Source of the DNA: Pararhodospirillum photometricum DSM 122
Lineage (GTDB): Bacteria > Pseudomonadota > Alphaproteobacteria > Rhodospirillales > Rhodospirillaceae
Assembly (NCBI RefSeq): GCF_000284415.1
Contig: NC_017059.1
Span: 1,295,321 to 1,303,963 of the forward strand
DNA: 8,643 bases
Direction of reading: 5' to 3'
The notes under the pieces are model-generated. The model searched no databases. It saw only the letters and a list, made by a program, of their open reading frames with translations, and had not been told where the DNA came from. The position numbers were made by a program, and so were the translations under genes. Of the stretch, positions 1 to 5,762 are shown in pieces; the stretch's first letter is position 1; each line of letters begins with the position of its first letter.

Positions 1-34
1 CCAGCCTCCCTTGACGACAGGCTAGACGGATCCA

Positions 35-57
35 CCTTGAGGAGAGCTATCCTCAGG
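35..57. promoter_or_regulatory. Small inverted repeat upstream of the pterin dehydratase gene
   Basis: TGAGGA (38-43) and TCCTCA (50-55) are perfect inverted copies around a 6-nt centre. CC (35-36) and GG (56-57) extend the stem past one bulged base. It lies 34 bp before the ATG at 91. There is no U-tract, so an intrinsic terminator is unlikely; an operator or a 5' leader hairpin is possible. The first 34 bases of the window show no recognisable gene. Confidence 0.3.
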
Positions 58-90
58 CCTTGGCGCCTTTGCCGCAAGAAAGATCCGTCC

Positions 91-381
91 ATGACCGCTC
101 CCCTCGACGATCCGACCCGGACTACCGCCCTCGCCACCCTGCCCGCGTGGTCTTTGGTGCCGGGGCGCGATGCCCTGACCCGCACCCTCACGTTCAAGGA
201 TTTCAACGAAGCATTCGGCTTTATGGCCCGCGTGGCCCTGATCGCCGAAAAACAGGAACACCATCCCGAATGGACCAATATTTACAACACCGTCCATCTT
301 ACGCTGTCCACCCACGATGCCGGGGGGCTCACCCACAAGGACATCACCTTGGCCCAGGCCATCGATCGACTGGCCGGCTGA
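91..381 (+). CDS. phhB: Pterin-4a-carbinolamine dehydratase (4a-hydroxytetrahydrobiopterin dehydratase)
   Basis: The 96-residue product is the usual length for the PCD/DCoH family. The enzyme dehydrates 4a-hydroxytetrahydropterin formed by aromatic amino-acid hydroxylases, so the pterin cofactor can be recycled in the cytoplasm. The signature EKQEHHPEW lies at residues 53-61, with the catalytic-type His pair H57/H58. The third histidine of the site is probably H75 (STHDAGGLT). The C-terminal [12 protein letters not shown] helix is also typical. I chose ATG 91 because family homology begins just after it and the frame's upstream TTG at 37 would add an unlikely Arg-rich extension; the Shine-Dalgarno (AAGAAAGA near 77-84) is only moderate. 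The next gene starts 16 bp downstream on the same strand, so the two are probably cotranscribed. No hydroxylase (phhA) is visible in the window. The family call is secure; the actual substrate in this organism is inferred. Confidence 0.93.
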   Translation: MTAPLDDPTRTTALATLPAWSLVPGRDALTRTLTFKDFNEAFGFMARVALIAEKQEHHPEWTNIYNTVHLTLSTHDAGGLTHKDITLAQAIDRLAG

Positions 382-397
382 TCGCGGAGGGCGCCGC

Positions 398-1288
398 ATG
401 AACAGCGCCGCCCACCGCTCCCGCGCCACCTTGATCGGCGCCACCGCCATCATGATGTGGGGCACCCTGGCGCTGCTGACCACCTGGACCGGCACCATTC
501 CGCCCTTCCAGCTCACCGCCATGGCGTTCAGCGTGGCGTTTGTCCTGATGGCCGGCAAATGGATCGTGACCGGCGCCCCGGCTCTGAGCCACTTGCGCCA
601 GCCCAAAGCCGCCTGGGCCCTTGGCCTCGCCGGCCTGTTCGGCTTTCACTTCTTCTATTTCATGGCCCTGCGCCTCGCGCCGGCCGTCGAAGCCTCGCTG
701 ATTTCCTACCTATGGCCGCTGCTGATCGTGCTGTTCGCCGCCTTACTGCCGGGCGAACGCCTGCGCTGGTTTCACATTGGTGGAGCGCTGTTGGGCTTGG
801 CCGGCACCGTCTTGCTGGTCACGCGCGGCGGCACCATCGCCTTCGACCCCGCCAACCTGCCAGGCCACCTCTCGGCCCTGACCTGCGCCGTTCTGTGGGC
901 CGCCTACTCGGTCCTCTCGCGGCGCTTCGGCACCGTGCCCACCGATGCCGTCGGCTGGTTCTGCGGCGCCACCGCCGTTCTGGCTGCCGTCTGCCACCTG
1001 CTGTTTGAAACCACCGTCTGGCCCGCCAGCGTTAGCGAGGGCTTGGCCGTGCTCGGTCTTGGTCTCGGTCCGGTCGGCGCGGCGTTTTTTGTTTGGGATC
1101 ACGGCGTTAAGCACGGCGACATCCAGGTTCTCGGCGCCCTCAGCTACACCGCCCCCCTAATCTCCACCACCTTGCTCCTCGCCTTCGGCCAAGGCCACTT
1201 CTCCCCCGTCGTCGTCGCCGCCTGCCTCCTCATCGTCGGCGGCGCCCTCGTGGCCAGTCGCGACCTGCTGATTCGGCGGAGGGCGTAG
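398..1288 (+). CDS. DMT superfamily (EamA) transporter, YddG-like aromatic amino-acid exporter type
   Basis: This 296-residue inner-membrane protein has about ten hydrophobic segments arranged as two EamA repeats, roughly residues 8-140 and 150-290. Recognisable DMT features are the N-terminal LIGATAIMMWGTLALL segment, SLISYLWPLLIVLFAALL in the first repeat, VLWAAYSVLSRRFG at the start of the second, and LGALSYTAPLISTTLLL near the end. The spacing of WxxxG and SYxxP motifs resembles the aromatic amino-acid exporter YddG from memory. The start is ATG 398, with GGAGG at 386-390 and a 7-nt spacer; longer readings overlap phhB. Pairing with a pterin dehydratase, an enzyme of phenylalanine hydroxylation, fits an aromatic amino-acid or related metabolite substrate, but that is inference. 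A strong terminator follows the stop. Confidence 0.88.
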   Translation: MNSAAHRSRATLIGATAIMMWGTLALLTTWTGTIPPFQLTAMAFSVAFVLMAGKWIVTGAPALSHLRQPKAAWALGLAGLFGFHFFYFMALRLAPAVEASLISYLWPLLIVLFAALLPGERLRWFHIGGALLGLAGTVLLVTRGGTIAFDPANLPGHLSALTCAVLWAAYSVLSRRFGTVPTDAVGWFCGATAVLAAVCHLLFETTVWPASVSEGLAVLGLGLGPVGAAFFVWDHGVKHGDIQVLGALSYTAPLISTTLLLAFGQGHFSPVVVAACLLIVGGALVASRDLLIRRRA

Positions 1289-1301
1289 CTCTTTTTGATA
1301 A

Positions 1302-1378
1302 CGGCAGCCCTGGGACGCCCAGGTCCCTCGGGCTGCCGCCCGACCCCGCCCGGGGCGATGCCCCGGACCCCCTTTTTC
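1302..1378 (+). terminator. Tandem hairpins with intrinsic terminator after the DMT gene
   Basis: The first inverted repeat pairs CGGCAGCCC (1302-1310) with GGGCTGCCG (1330-1338). The second is a perfect 7-bp stem, CCGGGGC (1350-1356) with GCCCCGG (1360-1366) and a GAT loop, followed within 6 nt by a T run at 1373-1377. The second hairpin is a textbook rho-independent terminator for the phhB-DMT transcript. The combined GC-rich palindromic block also resembles REP-like intergenic elements common in related genomes, from memory. No second copy is present in this window. Confidence 0.75.
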
Positions 1379-1599
1379 CTTTATGCTGCTAGAATAGAGA
1401 TTTAAATACGTATAATACACTTTTAAAAATACTTTTCATTATCAGTCTCTTCAAACTCTACTTCTCCTCACGCGCGGCGATACCATTGCCCTCCCCCTGA
1501 TCCGACATCAGAGAACGGAAGAAGGTTGAGTTCGTTGCCCCAACAAAAAACGACTAAAAATATTTAAGTAGATATTTTTCAATTTTCTGTTGATAACCC
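1379..1599. other. AT-rich stretch without a recognisable gene
   Basis: Base composition changes abruptly after the terminator to A/T-rich DNA (for example near 1395-1440 and 1545-1590) with no codon pattern like that of the flanking genes. It contains one perfect 8-bp inverted repeat, AAAAATAT (1556-1563) and ATATTTTT (1572-1579), with an 8-nt loop. A smaller GTTG/CAAC repeat lies near 1534-1544. No tRNA, origin or CRISPR pattern is seen. The composition suggests acquired DNA adjoining the IS cluster. Confidence 0.5.
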
Positions 1600-1710
1600 T
1601 TAATCAATCGGCCGCCCCGTCAATACTCCCCACGTTGATTCCAAATGGTAGAAAATATCTCGAAACGCAACATCTTCTATTATCACGGCCATATAGATCG
1701 TGTCCCGAGG
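1600..1710 (-). pseudogene. Possible C-terminal gene fragment cut by the IS256-type insertion
   Basis: About 37 minus-strand codons ending at a TAA (1600-1602) read as a plausible protein tail, including DTIYMAVIIEDVAFRDIFYH and ending STWGVLTGRPID. The reading frame continues into the IS256 element only as nonsense, so a gene running leftwards may have been interrupted at about 1710. Base composition is lower in GC than in neighbouring genes. I do not recognise the family. It could simply be a chance open frame, and no ribosome-binding site or start can be assigned. Confidence 0.25.
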
Positions 1711-1725
1711 AGTGGTGTAGGAGCG

Positions 1726-1780
1726 CTGCCAGGATAGCCCCGTAGGGCGGCGTAGCCGTCCGAAGGGGCTATCCTGGCAG
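1726..1780. repeat. Long hairpin in the IS256 leader
   Basis: CTGCCAGGATAGCCCC (1726-1741) is matched by its exact reverse complement at 1765-1780, a perfect 16-bp stem. The 23-nt centre contains a second nested pairing, GGGCGGC with GCCGTCC (one G-T wobble), giving about 23 paired positions in 55 nt. It lies between the presumed IS end and the transposase start. Such structures can block read-through transcription or translation from outside promoters, as known for IS10; that role here is inferred. Confidence 0.7.
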
Positions 1781-1810
1781 GGGCGGTCATCGTGGATCTT
1801 CGGTAACGTT

Positions 1811-1846
1811 TGGTCACCACAACAAAACCCTAACCGAGGGTGACCA
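1811..1846 (+). promoter_or_regulatory. Hairpin able to hide the transposase ribosome-binding site
   Basis: TGGTCACC (1811-1818) and GGTGACCA (1839-1846) form a perfect 8-bp stem around a 20-nt loop. The right arm overlaps the end of the Shine-Dalgarno GAGGG (1836-1840) and stops 2 nt before the ATG at 1849. In mRNA this would occlude initiation, a common device for keeping transposase expression low. Confidence 0.5.
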
Positions 1847-1848
1847 CG

Positions 1849-2505
1849 ATGACCGACGAGATGATGGCACTGCGCACGATGCTGGAAAAGGGGGCCGATG
1901 CCGATGTTCTGCGGGACATGATCGGCTTTGCCGCGCACCGTCTGATGGAGTTGGAGGTGCAGGCCCGTACCGGGGCGGCTCTGGGGGAGCGCTCGCCGGA
2001 CCGGCTGGCGCAGCGCAACGGGTACCGGGATCGCGATTGGGAAACCCGGGCCGGAACCGTGGAGTTGCGCATTCCCAAGTTACGCAAGGGAAGCTATTTC
2101 CCTGGGTTCCTGGAGCCCCGGCGTATGGCTGAGAAGGCTCTGACCGCCGTGATCCAGGAGGCCTACATCCAGGGTATTTCCACCCGTTCGGTCGATGATC
2201 TGGTGCAGGCCATGGGGATGTCGGGGGTGTCCAAAAGCCAAGTCAGCCGCCTGTGCGCCGATATCGACGACCGCGTGAAGGCTTTCCTGACCCGACCCAT
2301 CGAGGGAGAGTGGCCGTATCTCTGGATCGACGCCACATACGTGAAAGTCCGCCAGGACGATCGAACCATCTCTGTTGCCGTGACCATCGCCATTGCCGTC
2401 AATGCCGATGGGCGGCGCGAAGTCTTGGGCATGGATATCGGCCGGACACCTCGAAGAACCGAGTTTTTGGACGGTTTGGATAGGAAAACGGGGCGCCCGA
2501 GCTGA
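1849..2505 (+). pseudogene. IS256-family transposase, frameshifted and truncated
   Basis: About 218 codons remain of a family that is usually near 400 residues. The N-terminal half is clear: [40 protein letters not shown], then [37 protein letters not shown] and [11 protein letters not shown]. The first catalytic Asp is in [10 protein letters not shown]. After VLGMDIG (near 2440) the frame changes: the expected SE-x-FW-type continuation appears in the next frame (EEPSFWT, about 2453-2475), so an indel has occurred near 2440-2455. Homology then ends at about 2500. The second Asp and the Glu of the DDE triad are missing. ATG 1849 is preceded by GAGGG with an 8-nt spacer. A GTG at 1840 is the alternative start but overlaps that Shine-Dalgarno. 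Confidence 0.85.
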
Positions 2506-2957
2506 GACTGGGGGCTATTTCGGTCTGAATTCCGTGGTATTTGGGCCGTTACGGCCCCCTCTTCGGCCTTTCGGCCGTCATGCGGGCGCAGTTCTCCCGT
2601 CCCACCAGACTAGGCGGCGCATGTTGTAGACGAGATTGGCCATGCCGATCTTGGTTTTGGCCCTGGCGATGCCGATGGTGCGGACGAAGAGGGCCATCGG
2701 CCCTTTCTGGCACGCGAAGACATGCTCGACGGCCGAGCGCACCTTGGAGCGGGCGGCGTTGGCCTTAGCGTGGGCCTGTGACAGTGGTTTGCCCGGTGCC
2801 CGGCGAAAATGGACCTTCGAGCGCAGGCCCCGTTTCGCCATGAACTCCTCGTTCTTGCGCGAGCGATAGGCGGTATCTGCCCAGACGTCGGCACCAGTGT
2901 TGCCGCTGTCGAGCACCTCGCGGAATGCGTCCCAAGAGTCTCCCGTCACGACCGGGG
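2502..2957 (-). mobile_element. IS5-family insertion sequence remnant, 3' portion
   Basis: This minus-oriented fragment runs from its outer 3' end near 2502 to an internal break near 2950-2960. Between the transposase stop (2578) and the presumed end lie two short palindromes, GGGCCG/CGGCCC (2543-2557) and CGGCC/GGCCG (2564-2577). The fragment abuts the broken IS256 transposase on the left and a broken receiver-domain gene on the right. No target duplication can be seen because the other end is gone. The arrangement suggests insertion into the IS256 copy followed by deletion of adjacent DNA. Confidence 0.65.
2578..2957 (-). pseudogene. IS5-family transposase, C-terminal fragment
   Basis: About 126 codons from roughly 2957 down to the TGA at 2578-2580 match the C-terminal half of IS5-type DDE transposases. 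The second catalytic Asp is in VWADTAYRS (codon near 2875-2877). The region KVHFRRAPGKPLSQAH follows, then the catalytic Glu in KVRSAVEHVFACQK (codon near 2725-2727). The fragment ends with the characteristic GMANLVYNMRRLVW. The N-terminal DNA-binding part and the first Asp are missing. The frame continues upstream to an ATG at 3024, but those codons (Arg/Ser/Pro-rich) are an out-of-frame reading of the receiver gene, not transposase. Nonfunctional. Confidence 0.85.
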
Positions 2958-2983
2958 AAGACGGGGACCTCGATGGGCGGAGA

Positions 2984-3292
2984 TCAGTGCAGCGAGACGC
3001 CCGAGGGGACGCCGATCGGGCCATTGCCCAGGAGCATCAGGGCCGTATCGCTGGGCAGGGAATAGAGGCGCTCCAAGATGCCGTCCCACACCGGGCCATC
3101 GGGCGAGAGGTCGGCCAAAACCAGGGCGAAGGGGCCCTCCTCCTCCAGCACGCGCAGACCGCCGCCCGCCGCGCTGGCCGTAATCACCTCGAACCGGTCT
3201 TCAAGCTGCAAGCGCGCCTGATCGAGAACAATGGCATCCTCGCTGAGAATGAGAACCCGCGTGGCCGCATCGGCAGACATTTTGACGGTCAT
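2984..3292 (-). pseudogene. Response-regulator receiver domain, truncated at its 3' end
   Basis: The 102 remaining codons encode most of a CheY-like receiver domain. VLILSED supplies the acidic pair (E18, D19), and FALVLADLSPDG contains the likely phosphorylated Asp, D61. TALMLLGNG is the fourth strand. The last strand with its conserved Lys, and any output domain, are missing: after about residue 93 the sequence becomes IGVPSGVSLH and stops, and IS5-type sequence starts about 30 bp further on. The start at 3292 has a G-rich Shine-Dalgarno (AAGGGGGG) with a 7-nt spacer; an in-frame ATG lies four codons inside. The gene is downstream of bolA on the same strand, with a 230-bp gap. It was probably a longer regulator cut by the IS event. 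A short intact single-domain protein is possible but would lack the switch Lys. Confidence 0.7.
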
Positions 3293-3471
3293 GACATGAC
3301 CCCCCTTGTTTGGTCGTCCAGGTCTCCTCTCTGGGAGATCCGACCCGGTCGGTGGAGTGGGACGCATCAGACCAAGAGCAAGGGGCGTGCCGTCCGGCGG
3401 TACACAAGCGTTTTAAAGGAAAACAAGAGGTTAATAAAATGAAGGCGCAGAGGGGGGGGAGAGATCTTCGC

Positions 3472-3521
3472 AAAATGCGACGCAGATTAGGGAGCGACGC
3501 GAAACTCCGAAAATGCGACGC
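3472..3521. repeat. Short direct repeats containing GCGACGC
   Basis: AAAATGCGACGC occurs at 3472-3483 and again at 3510-3521, with a third GCGACGC at 3494-3500, so the heptamer recurs at 17- and 21-bp intervals. The cluster lies just beyond the bolA stop codon, in the 230-bp gap before the receiver fragment. It may be a protein-binding site or simple local duplication; no function can be assigned. Confidence 0.4.
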
Positions 3522-3522
3522 C

Positions 3523-3822
3523 TTAGGCCGAGGCGTTTTCTGCCGGAGATCGCAACCCCAGAGAGAGAGCGTGCACGCCCTCCAGGTCTTTCAGAAGACC
3601 TATCACCTTTCGGTGGCGCTCAAGCCGACTCATGCCCTCGAAGGCCAGGGCCACGATCTCAACGCGTAGGTGGGTTTCGTCCTGCGCATGCCCCGGAGAC
3701 TCCTTGGGCGGGTGATAATGCCCAGCGTGATGCCGTGAGTCGTTATAAACTTCCAAGTGGAGAGGATCAAGAGAACTCGTAAGAAGAGCGCGGATCCGAT
3801 CGCTGACGGGGGTGGAAGACAT
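3523..3822 (-). CDS. bolA: BolA family protein
   Basis: The 99-residue product matches BolA-like proteins, which act with monothiol glutaredoxins in Fe-S cluster handling and in redox or stress-linked regulation. Conserved features are the SxxHxGH-type segment (DSRHHAGH, residues 28-35), the ETH motif (49-51), the RHR in the second helix (69-71) and the C-terminal GVHALSL with its conserved His at 84. An insert KESPGHAQD before ETH is longer than I would expect in E. coli BolA but usual for alphaproteobacterial forms, from memory. The start at 3822 is fixed by AAGGAGA 6 nt upstream; the earlier in-frame ATG at 3846 lacks such a site. A weak hairpin (ACGCCT/AGGCGT, 3518-3536) covers the stop codon. 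It diverges from the J-domain gene and cobS, an order often seen in alphaproteobacteria. Confidence 0.92.
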   Translation of the reverse strand: MSSTPVSDRIRALLTSSLDPLHLEVYNDSRHHAGHYHPPKESPGHAQDETHLRVEIVALAFEGMSRLERHRKVIGLLKDLEGVHALSLGLRSPAENASA

Positions 3823-3886
3823 GCCAATCTCCTTATCATGAGGCATAGGCCGACATTTGGTCCGGTTGTGCTTCCGATCAAGACCT

Positions 3887-3990
3887 CGCCTTCCCTTAGC
3901 AGGGCCTTTAGGTAAAGAAAGAGGGAAAGCGGACGACCACAGCGAAGGACCACCGTGACCGAGGGGTCTGGGAAGGCCCCGCCTCCCCAG
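3887..3990 (+). promoter_or_regulatory. Candidate attenuator leader before the J-domain/cobS genes
   Basis: Three pairings compete on the plus strand. Hairpin A pairs 3887-3897 (CGCCTTCCCTT) with 3921-3931, nine Watson-Crick pairs plus one wobble and one mismatch. The alternative pairs GCCTTCCC (3888-3895) with GGGAAGGC (3970-3977), a perfect 8 bp. The third is the intrinsic terminator at 3968-3990. Because 3970-3977 is also the left arm of the terminator, the second pairing would act as antiterminator and hairpin A as anti-antiterminator. I see no cobalamin-box sequence, so it does not look like a standard B12 riboswitch. Function is inferred from pairing alone. Confidence 0.35.
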
Positions 3991-4003
3991 CCTGTCTTTT
4001 TTT
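3968..4003 (+). terminator. Intrinsic terminator inside the bolA/J-domain divergent gap
   Basis: CTGGGAAGGC (3968-3977) pairs with GCCTCCCCAG (3981-3990) with one A-C mismatch and a CCC loop. A seven-T run follows at 3997-4003. It is oriented with the plus strand, yet no plus-strand gene lies upstream between bolA and here. It must therefore end a short RNA or control transcription into the J-domain gene. Confidence 0.65.
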
Positions 4004-4057
4004 GTCTTTCCTGGCCAAAAGCCCCAGTCACCGGAGCGCCCCGCCTTGGGTGGTGGC

Positions 4058-4086
4058 TTGCCTCGACCGGATCCGAACGCCATAGT
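4058..4086 (+). promoter_or_regulatory. Possible promoter for the J-domain/cobS genes, near-leaderless
   Basis: TTGCCT (4058-4063) and CATAGT (4081-4086) are separated by exactly 17 bp and resemble -35 and -10 boxes. Transcription would begin at about 4093, only a few bases before the ATG at 4096. That would fit the absence of a convincing Shine-Dalgarno there. If real, it bypasses the upstream terminator. Matches to consensus are partial. Confidence 0.3.
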
Positions 4087-4095
4087 AAGCCCATC

Positions 4096-4716
4096 ATGGT
4101 CAACCCCGATGACACCGCCTCCGGCTCCCGTCGGAAGCGCCGCCCCATCCCGCCGCTTGAGACCTTTGCCTCGGACACCAGGCCAAGGATCCGCCTGTGC
4201 GACCACCCGGGATGCACGGCCGAGGGCCTCTATCGCGCGCCCAAGGACCGCGACTTAAAAGAGTATTTTTGGTTCTGCCTCAATCACGTTCAAGCCTATA
4301 ACAAGGCTTGGAACTACTATCAGGGCCTGCGCGAGGAAGATATCGAGGCGGCCATCCGCCATTCCATCTGCTGGGACCGCCCGACGTGGCCCCTTGGCAA
4401 GCGGGGCGGCCCTGGACACGCCGCGCCGGATGGCCTGCACGACCCCTTCACGGTGTTTGACGACACCGGCCCGACCGGCCCCAGCAGCCGACAGGAACGC
4501 CGCAGCGCCCGCTACCGTGAGGATGGCCCGCGGGCCCGGGCGATGCGTGTGCTTGATCTCTCCGAGCCCCTGACCCTGGACACCCTCAAAACCCGCTACA
4601 AGACCCTTGTCAAGCGCTACCATCCCGACGCCAATGGGGGCGATCGGGAGTCCGAGGAGCGCTTCAAGATGGTCAACGAAGCCTACCACGTCTTGATGGC
4701 CGCGCTTGGCGCGTGA
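4096..4716 (+). CDS. J-domain (DnaJ-like) protein of the cobS neighbourhood
   Basis: This 206-residue protein has two parts. The N-terminal region (about residues 30-105) carries LCDHPGCTAEGLYRAPKDRD and FWFCLNHVQAYNKAW. It places cysteines at 35 and 40 and a C61-x2-H64 pair in a pattern that could bind zinc. A variable linker follows. The C-terminal J domain (about 148-206) contains LKTRYKTLVKRYHPDANGGD with the diagnostic HPD at 176-178, which stimulates Hsp70/DnaK ATPase. This architecture is typically found beside cobS in alphaproteobacteria, from memory; a role in assembling or remodelling cobaltochelatase is plausible but unproven. ATG 4096 was chosen because homology-like sequence begins after it; an in-frame GTG at 3955 would include the terminator region. 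cobS follows after 44 bp. Confidence 0.88.
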   Translation: MVNPDDTASGSRRKRRPIPPLETFASDTRPRIRLCDHPGCTAEGLYRAPKDRDLKEYFWFCLNHVQAYNKAWNYYQGLREEDIEAAIRHSICWDRPTWPLGKRGGPGHAAPDGLHDPFTVFDDTGPTGPSSRQERRSARYREDGPRARAMRVLDLSEPLTLDTLKTRYKTLVKRYHPDANGGDRESEERFKMVNEAYHVLMAALGA

Positions 4717-4760
4717 CCCCCTCTCCCTTTTTCTGACCTGTCTGATTTCGAGGATCGCCC

Positions 4761-5762
4761 ATGACCGCCCCCTTGACCGCCGCCGAACCGCTTTTGGACA
4801 AGCCCGACACCACGGTCTCGGTGCGCGAGGTATTCGGTCTTGACTCCGACATGATGGTGCCCGCGTTTTCGCGTCCCTCCGAGCACGTGCCCGATCGTGA
4901 CGAAGCCTACCGCTTCGACCCCGACACCACGCTCGCCATCCTGGCCGGGTTTGCCCACAACCGCCGCGTCATGGTGCAGGGGTATCATGGGACCGGCAAG
5001 TCCACCCATATCGAGCAGGTGGCGGCCCGCCTCAACTGGCCTTGCATCCGCGTCAACCTCGACAGCCATGTGAGCCGCATCGACTTGGTGGGCAAGGATG
5101 CGATCGTCTTGCGCGACGGCCAGCAGATTACCGAGTTCCGCGAGGGCATCTTGCCGTGGTGCCTTCAGCGCCCGGTCGCCCTGGTGTTTGATGAATACGA
5201 TGCCGGCCGGCCCGATGTGATGTTCGTCATCCAGCGCGTCTTGGAAGTGGAGGGACGCCTGACCCTGCTTGACCAAAGCAAGGTGATCCGCCCGCACGCC
5301 TTCTTCCGCCTGTTCGCCACCACCAACACCGTCGGCCTGGGCGACACCACCGGTCTGTATCACGGCACGCAGCAGATCAACCAGGGCCAGATGGACCGCT
5401 GGAACATCGTGGCGACGCTCAACTACCTGGAGCACGATGTCGAGGTGAATATCGCCCTGGCCAAACAGCCCTCCTACAACACCGCCGAAGGCCGCAAGGT
5501 CATCGACAAGATGGTGGCGGTCGCTGATCTGTCACGCGCCGGCTTTATCAATGGCGATATCTCGACGGTCATGTCGCCGCGCACCGTTTTGACGTGGGCC
5601 GAGAACGCGCTCATCTTTGGCGACGATGCCTATGCCTTCCGCGTGACCTTCCTCAACAAGTGCGACGAAACCGAGCGCCCCATCATCGCCGAATACTACC
5701 AGCGCTGCTTTGGCCGCGACCTGCCCGAGAGCATCGCCGCCGCGCGCGTGGCCCTGGCTTGA
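4761..5762 (+). CDS. cobS: Cobaltochelatase subunit CobS (AAA+ ATPase)
   Basis: The 333-residue product is full length for CobS (about 330). It is the ATPase motor that, with CobT and CobN, inserts cobalt into hydrogenobyrinic acid a,c-diamide in aerobic cobalamin synthesis. Visible elements are the N-terminal [16 protein letters not shown] segment (22-37), Walker [10 protein letters not shown] (74-82), Walker B ALVFDEYD (140-147), sensor 1 LFATTNT (184-190), and MDRW with the arginine-finger-type R213. The C-terminus [14 protein letters not shown] is normal for the family. The start at 4761 has CGAGG at 4749-4753. It lies 44 bp after the J-domain gene, probably in one operon. cobT normally comes next but is absent, and the last 67 bp overlap the 3' end of the opposite-strand gene. 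Confidence 0.95.
   Translation: MTAPLTAAEPLLDKPDTTVSVREVFGLDSDMMVPAFSRPSEHVPDRDEAYRFDPDTTLAILAGFAHNRRVMVQGYHGTGKSTHIEQVAARLNWPCIRVNLDSHVSRIDLVGKDAIVLRDGQQITEFREGILPWCLQRPVALVFDEYDAGRPDVMFVIQRVLEVEGRLTLLDQSKVIRPHAFFRLFATTNTVGLGDTTGLYHGTQQINQGQMDRWNIVATLNYLEHDVEVNIALAKQPSYNTAEGRKVIDKMVAVADLSRAGFINGDISTVMSPRTVLTWAENALIFGDDAYAFRVTFLNKCDETERPIIAEYYQRCFGRDLPESIAAARVALA

Larger units (their letters stand above)
1711..2500 (+). mobile_element. IS256-family insertion sequence, 5' portion only
   Basis: The segment comprises a leader with two hairpins and the N-terminal half of an IS256-family transposase on the plus strand. The left boundary near 1711 is placed where the AT-rich flank gives way to GC-rich DNA (GGAGTGGTGTAGGAG begins about there); the terminal inverted repeat cannot be proven because the right end is missing. 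The 3' half of the element, including the remaining DDE residues and the right end, has been lost at about 2500, where IS5-type sequence begins. It cannot transpose on its own. Confidence 0.7.

Noticed and set aside
22..606. Long minus-strand open frame opposite phhB and the DMT gene
   Set aside because: It is antisense to two well-supported genes, Gly/Ala/Arg-rich as expected for a GC-rich shadow frame, with no ribosome-binding site or family features.
1471..1501. Similarity to part of the DMT gene (about 821-851), with a shared TCACGCGCGGCG core
   Set aside because: About 26 of 31 bases match, but it is isolated, the exact core is only 12 bp and the reading frame stops soon after. Chance or a tiny duplication cannot be separated, so no remnant is called.
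2960..3183. Plus-strand frames across the IS5/receiver junction
   Set aside because: Arg/Pro-rich shadows of minus-strand coding sequence without start signals.
3840..4000. Cobalamin riboswitch upstream of the J-domain/cobS genes
   Set aside because: I looked for the conserved B12-box and core sequences and found none; only generic hairpins are present.
3823..4206. Upstream extension of bolA on the minus strand
   Set aside because: The frame stays open but reads Gly/Lys/Arg-rich through the terminator region, while AAGGAGA and BolA homology fix the start at 3822.
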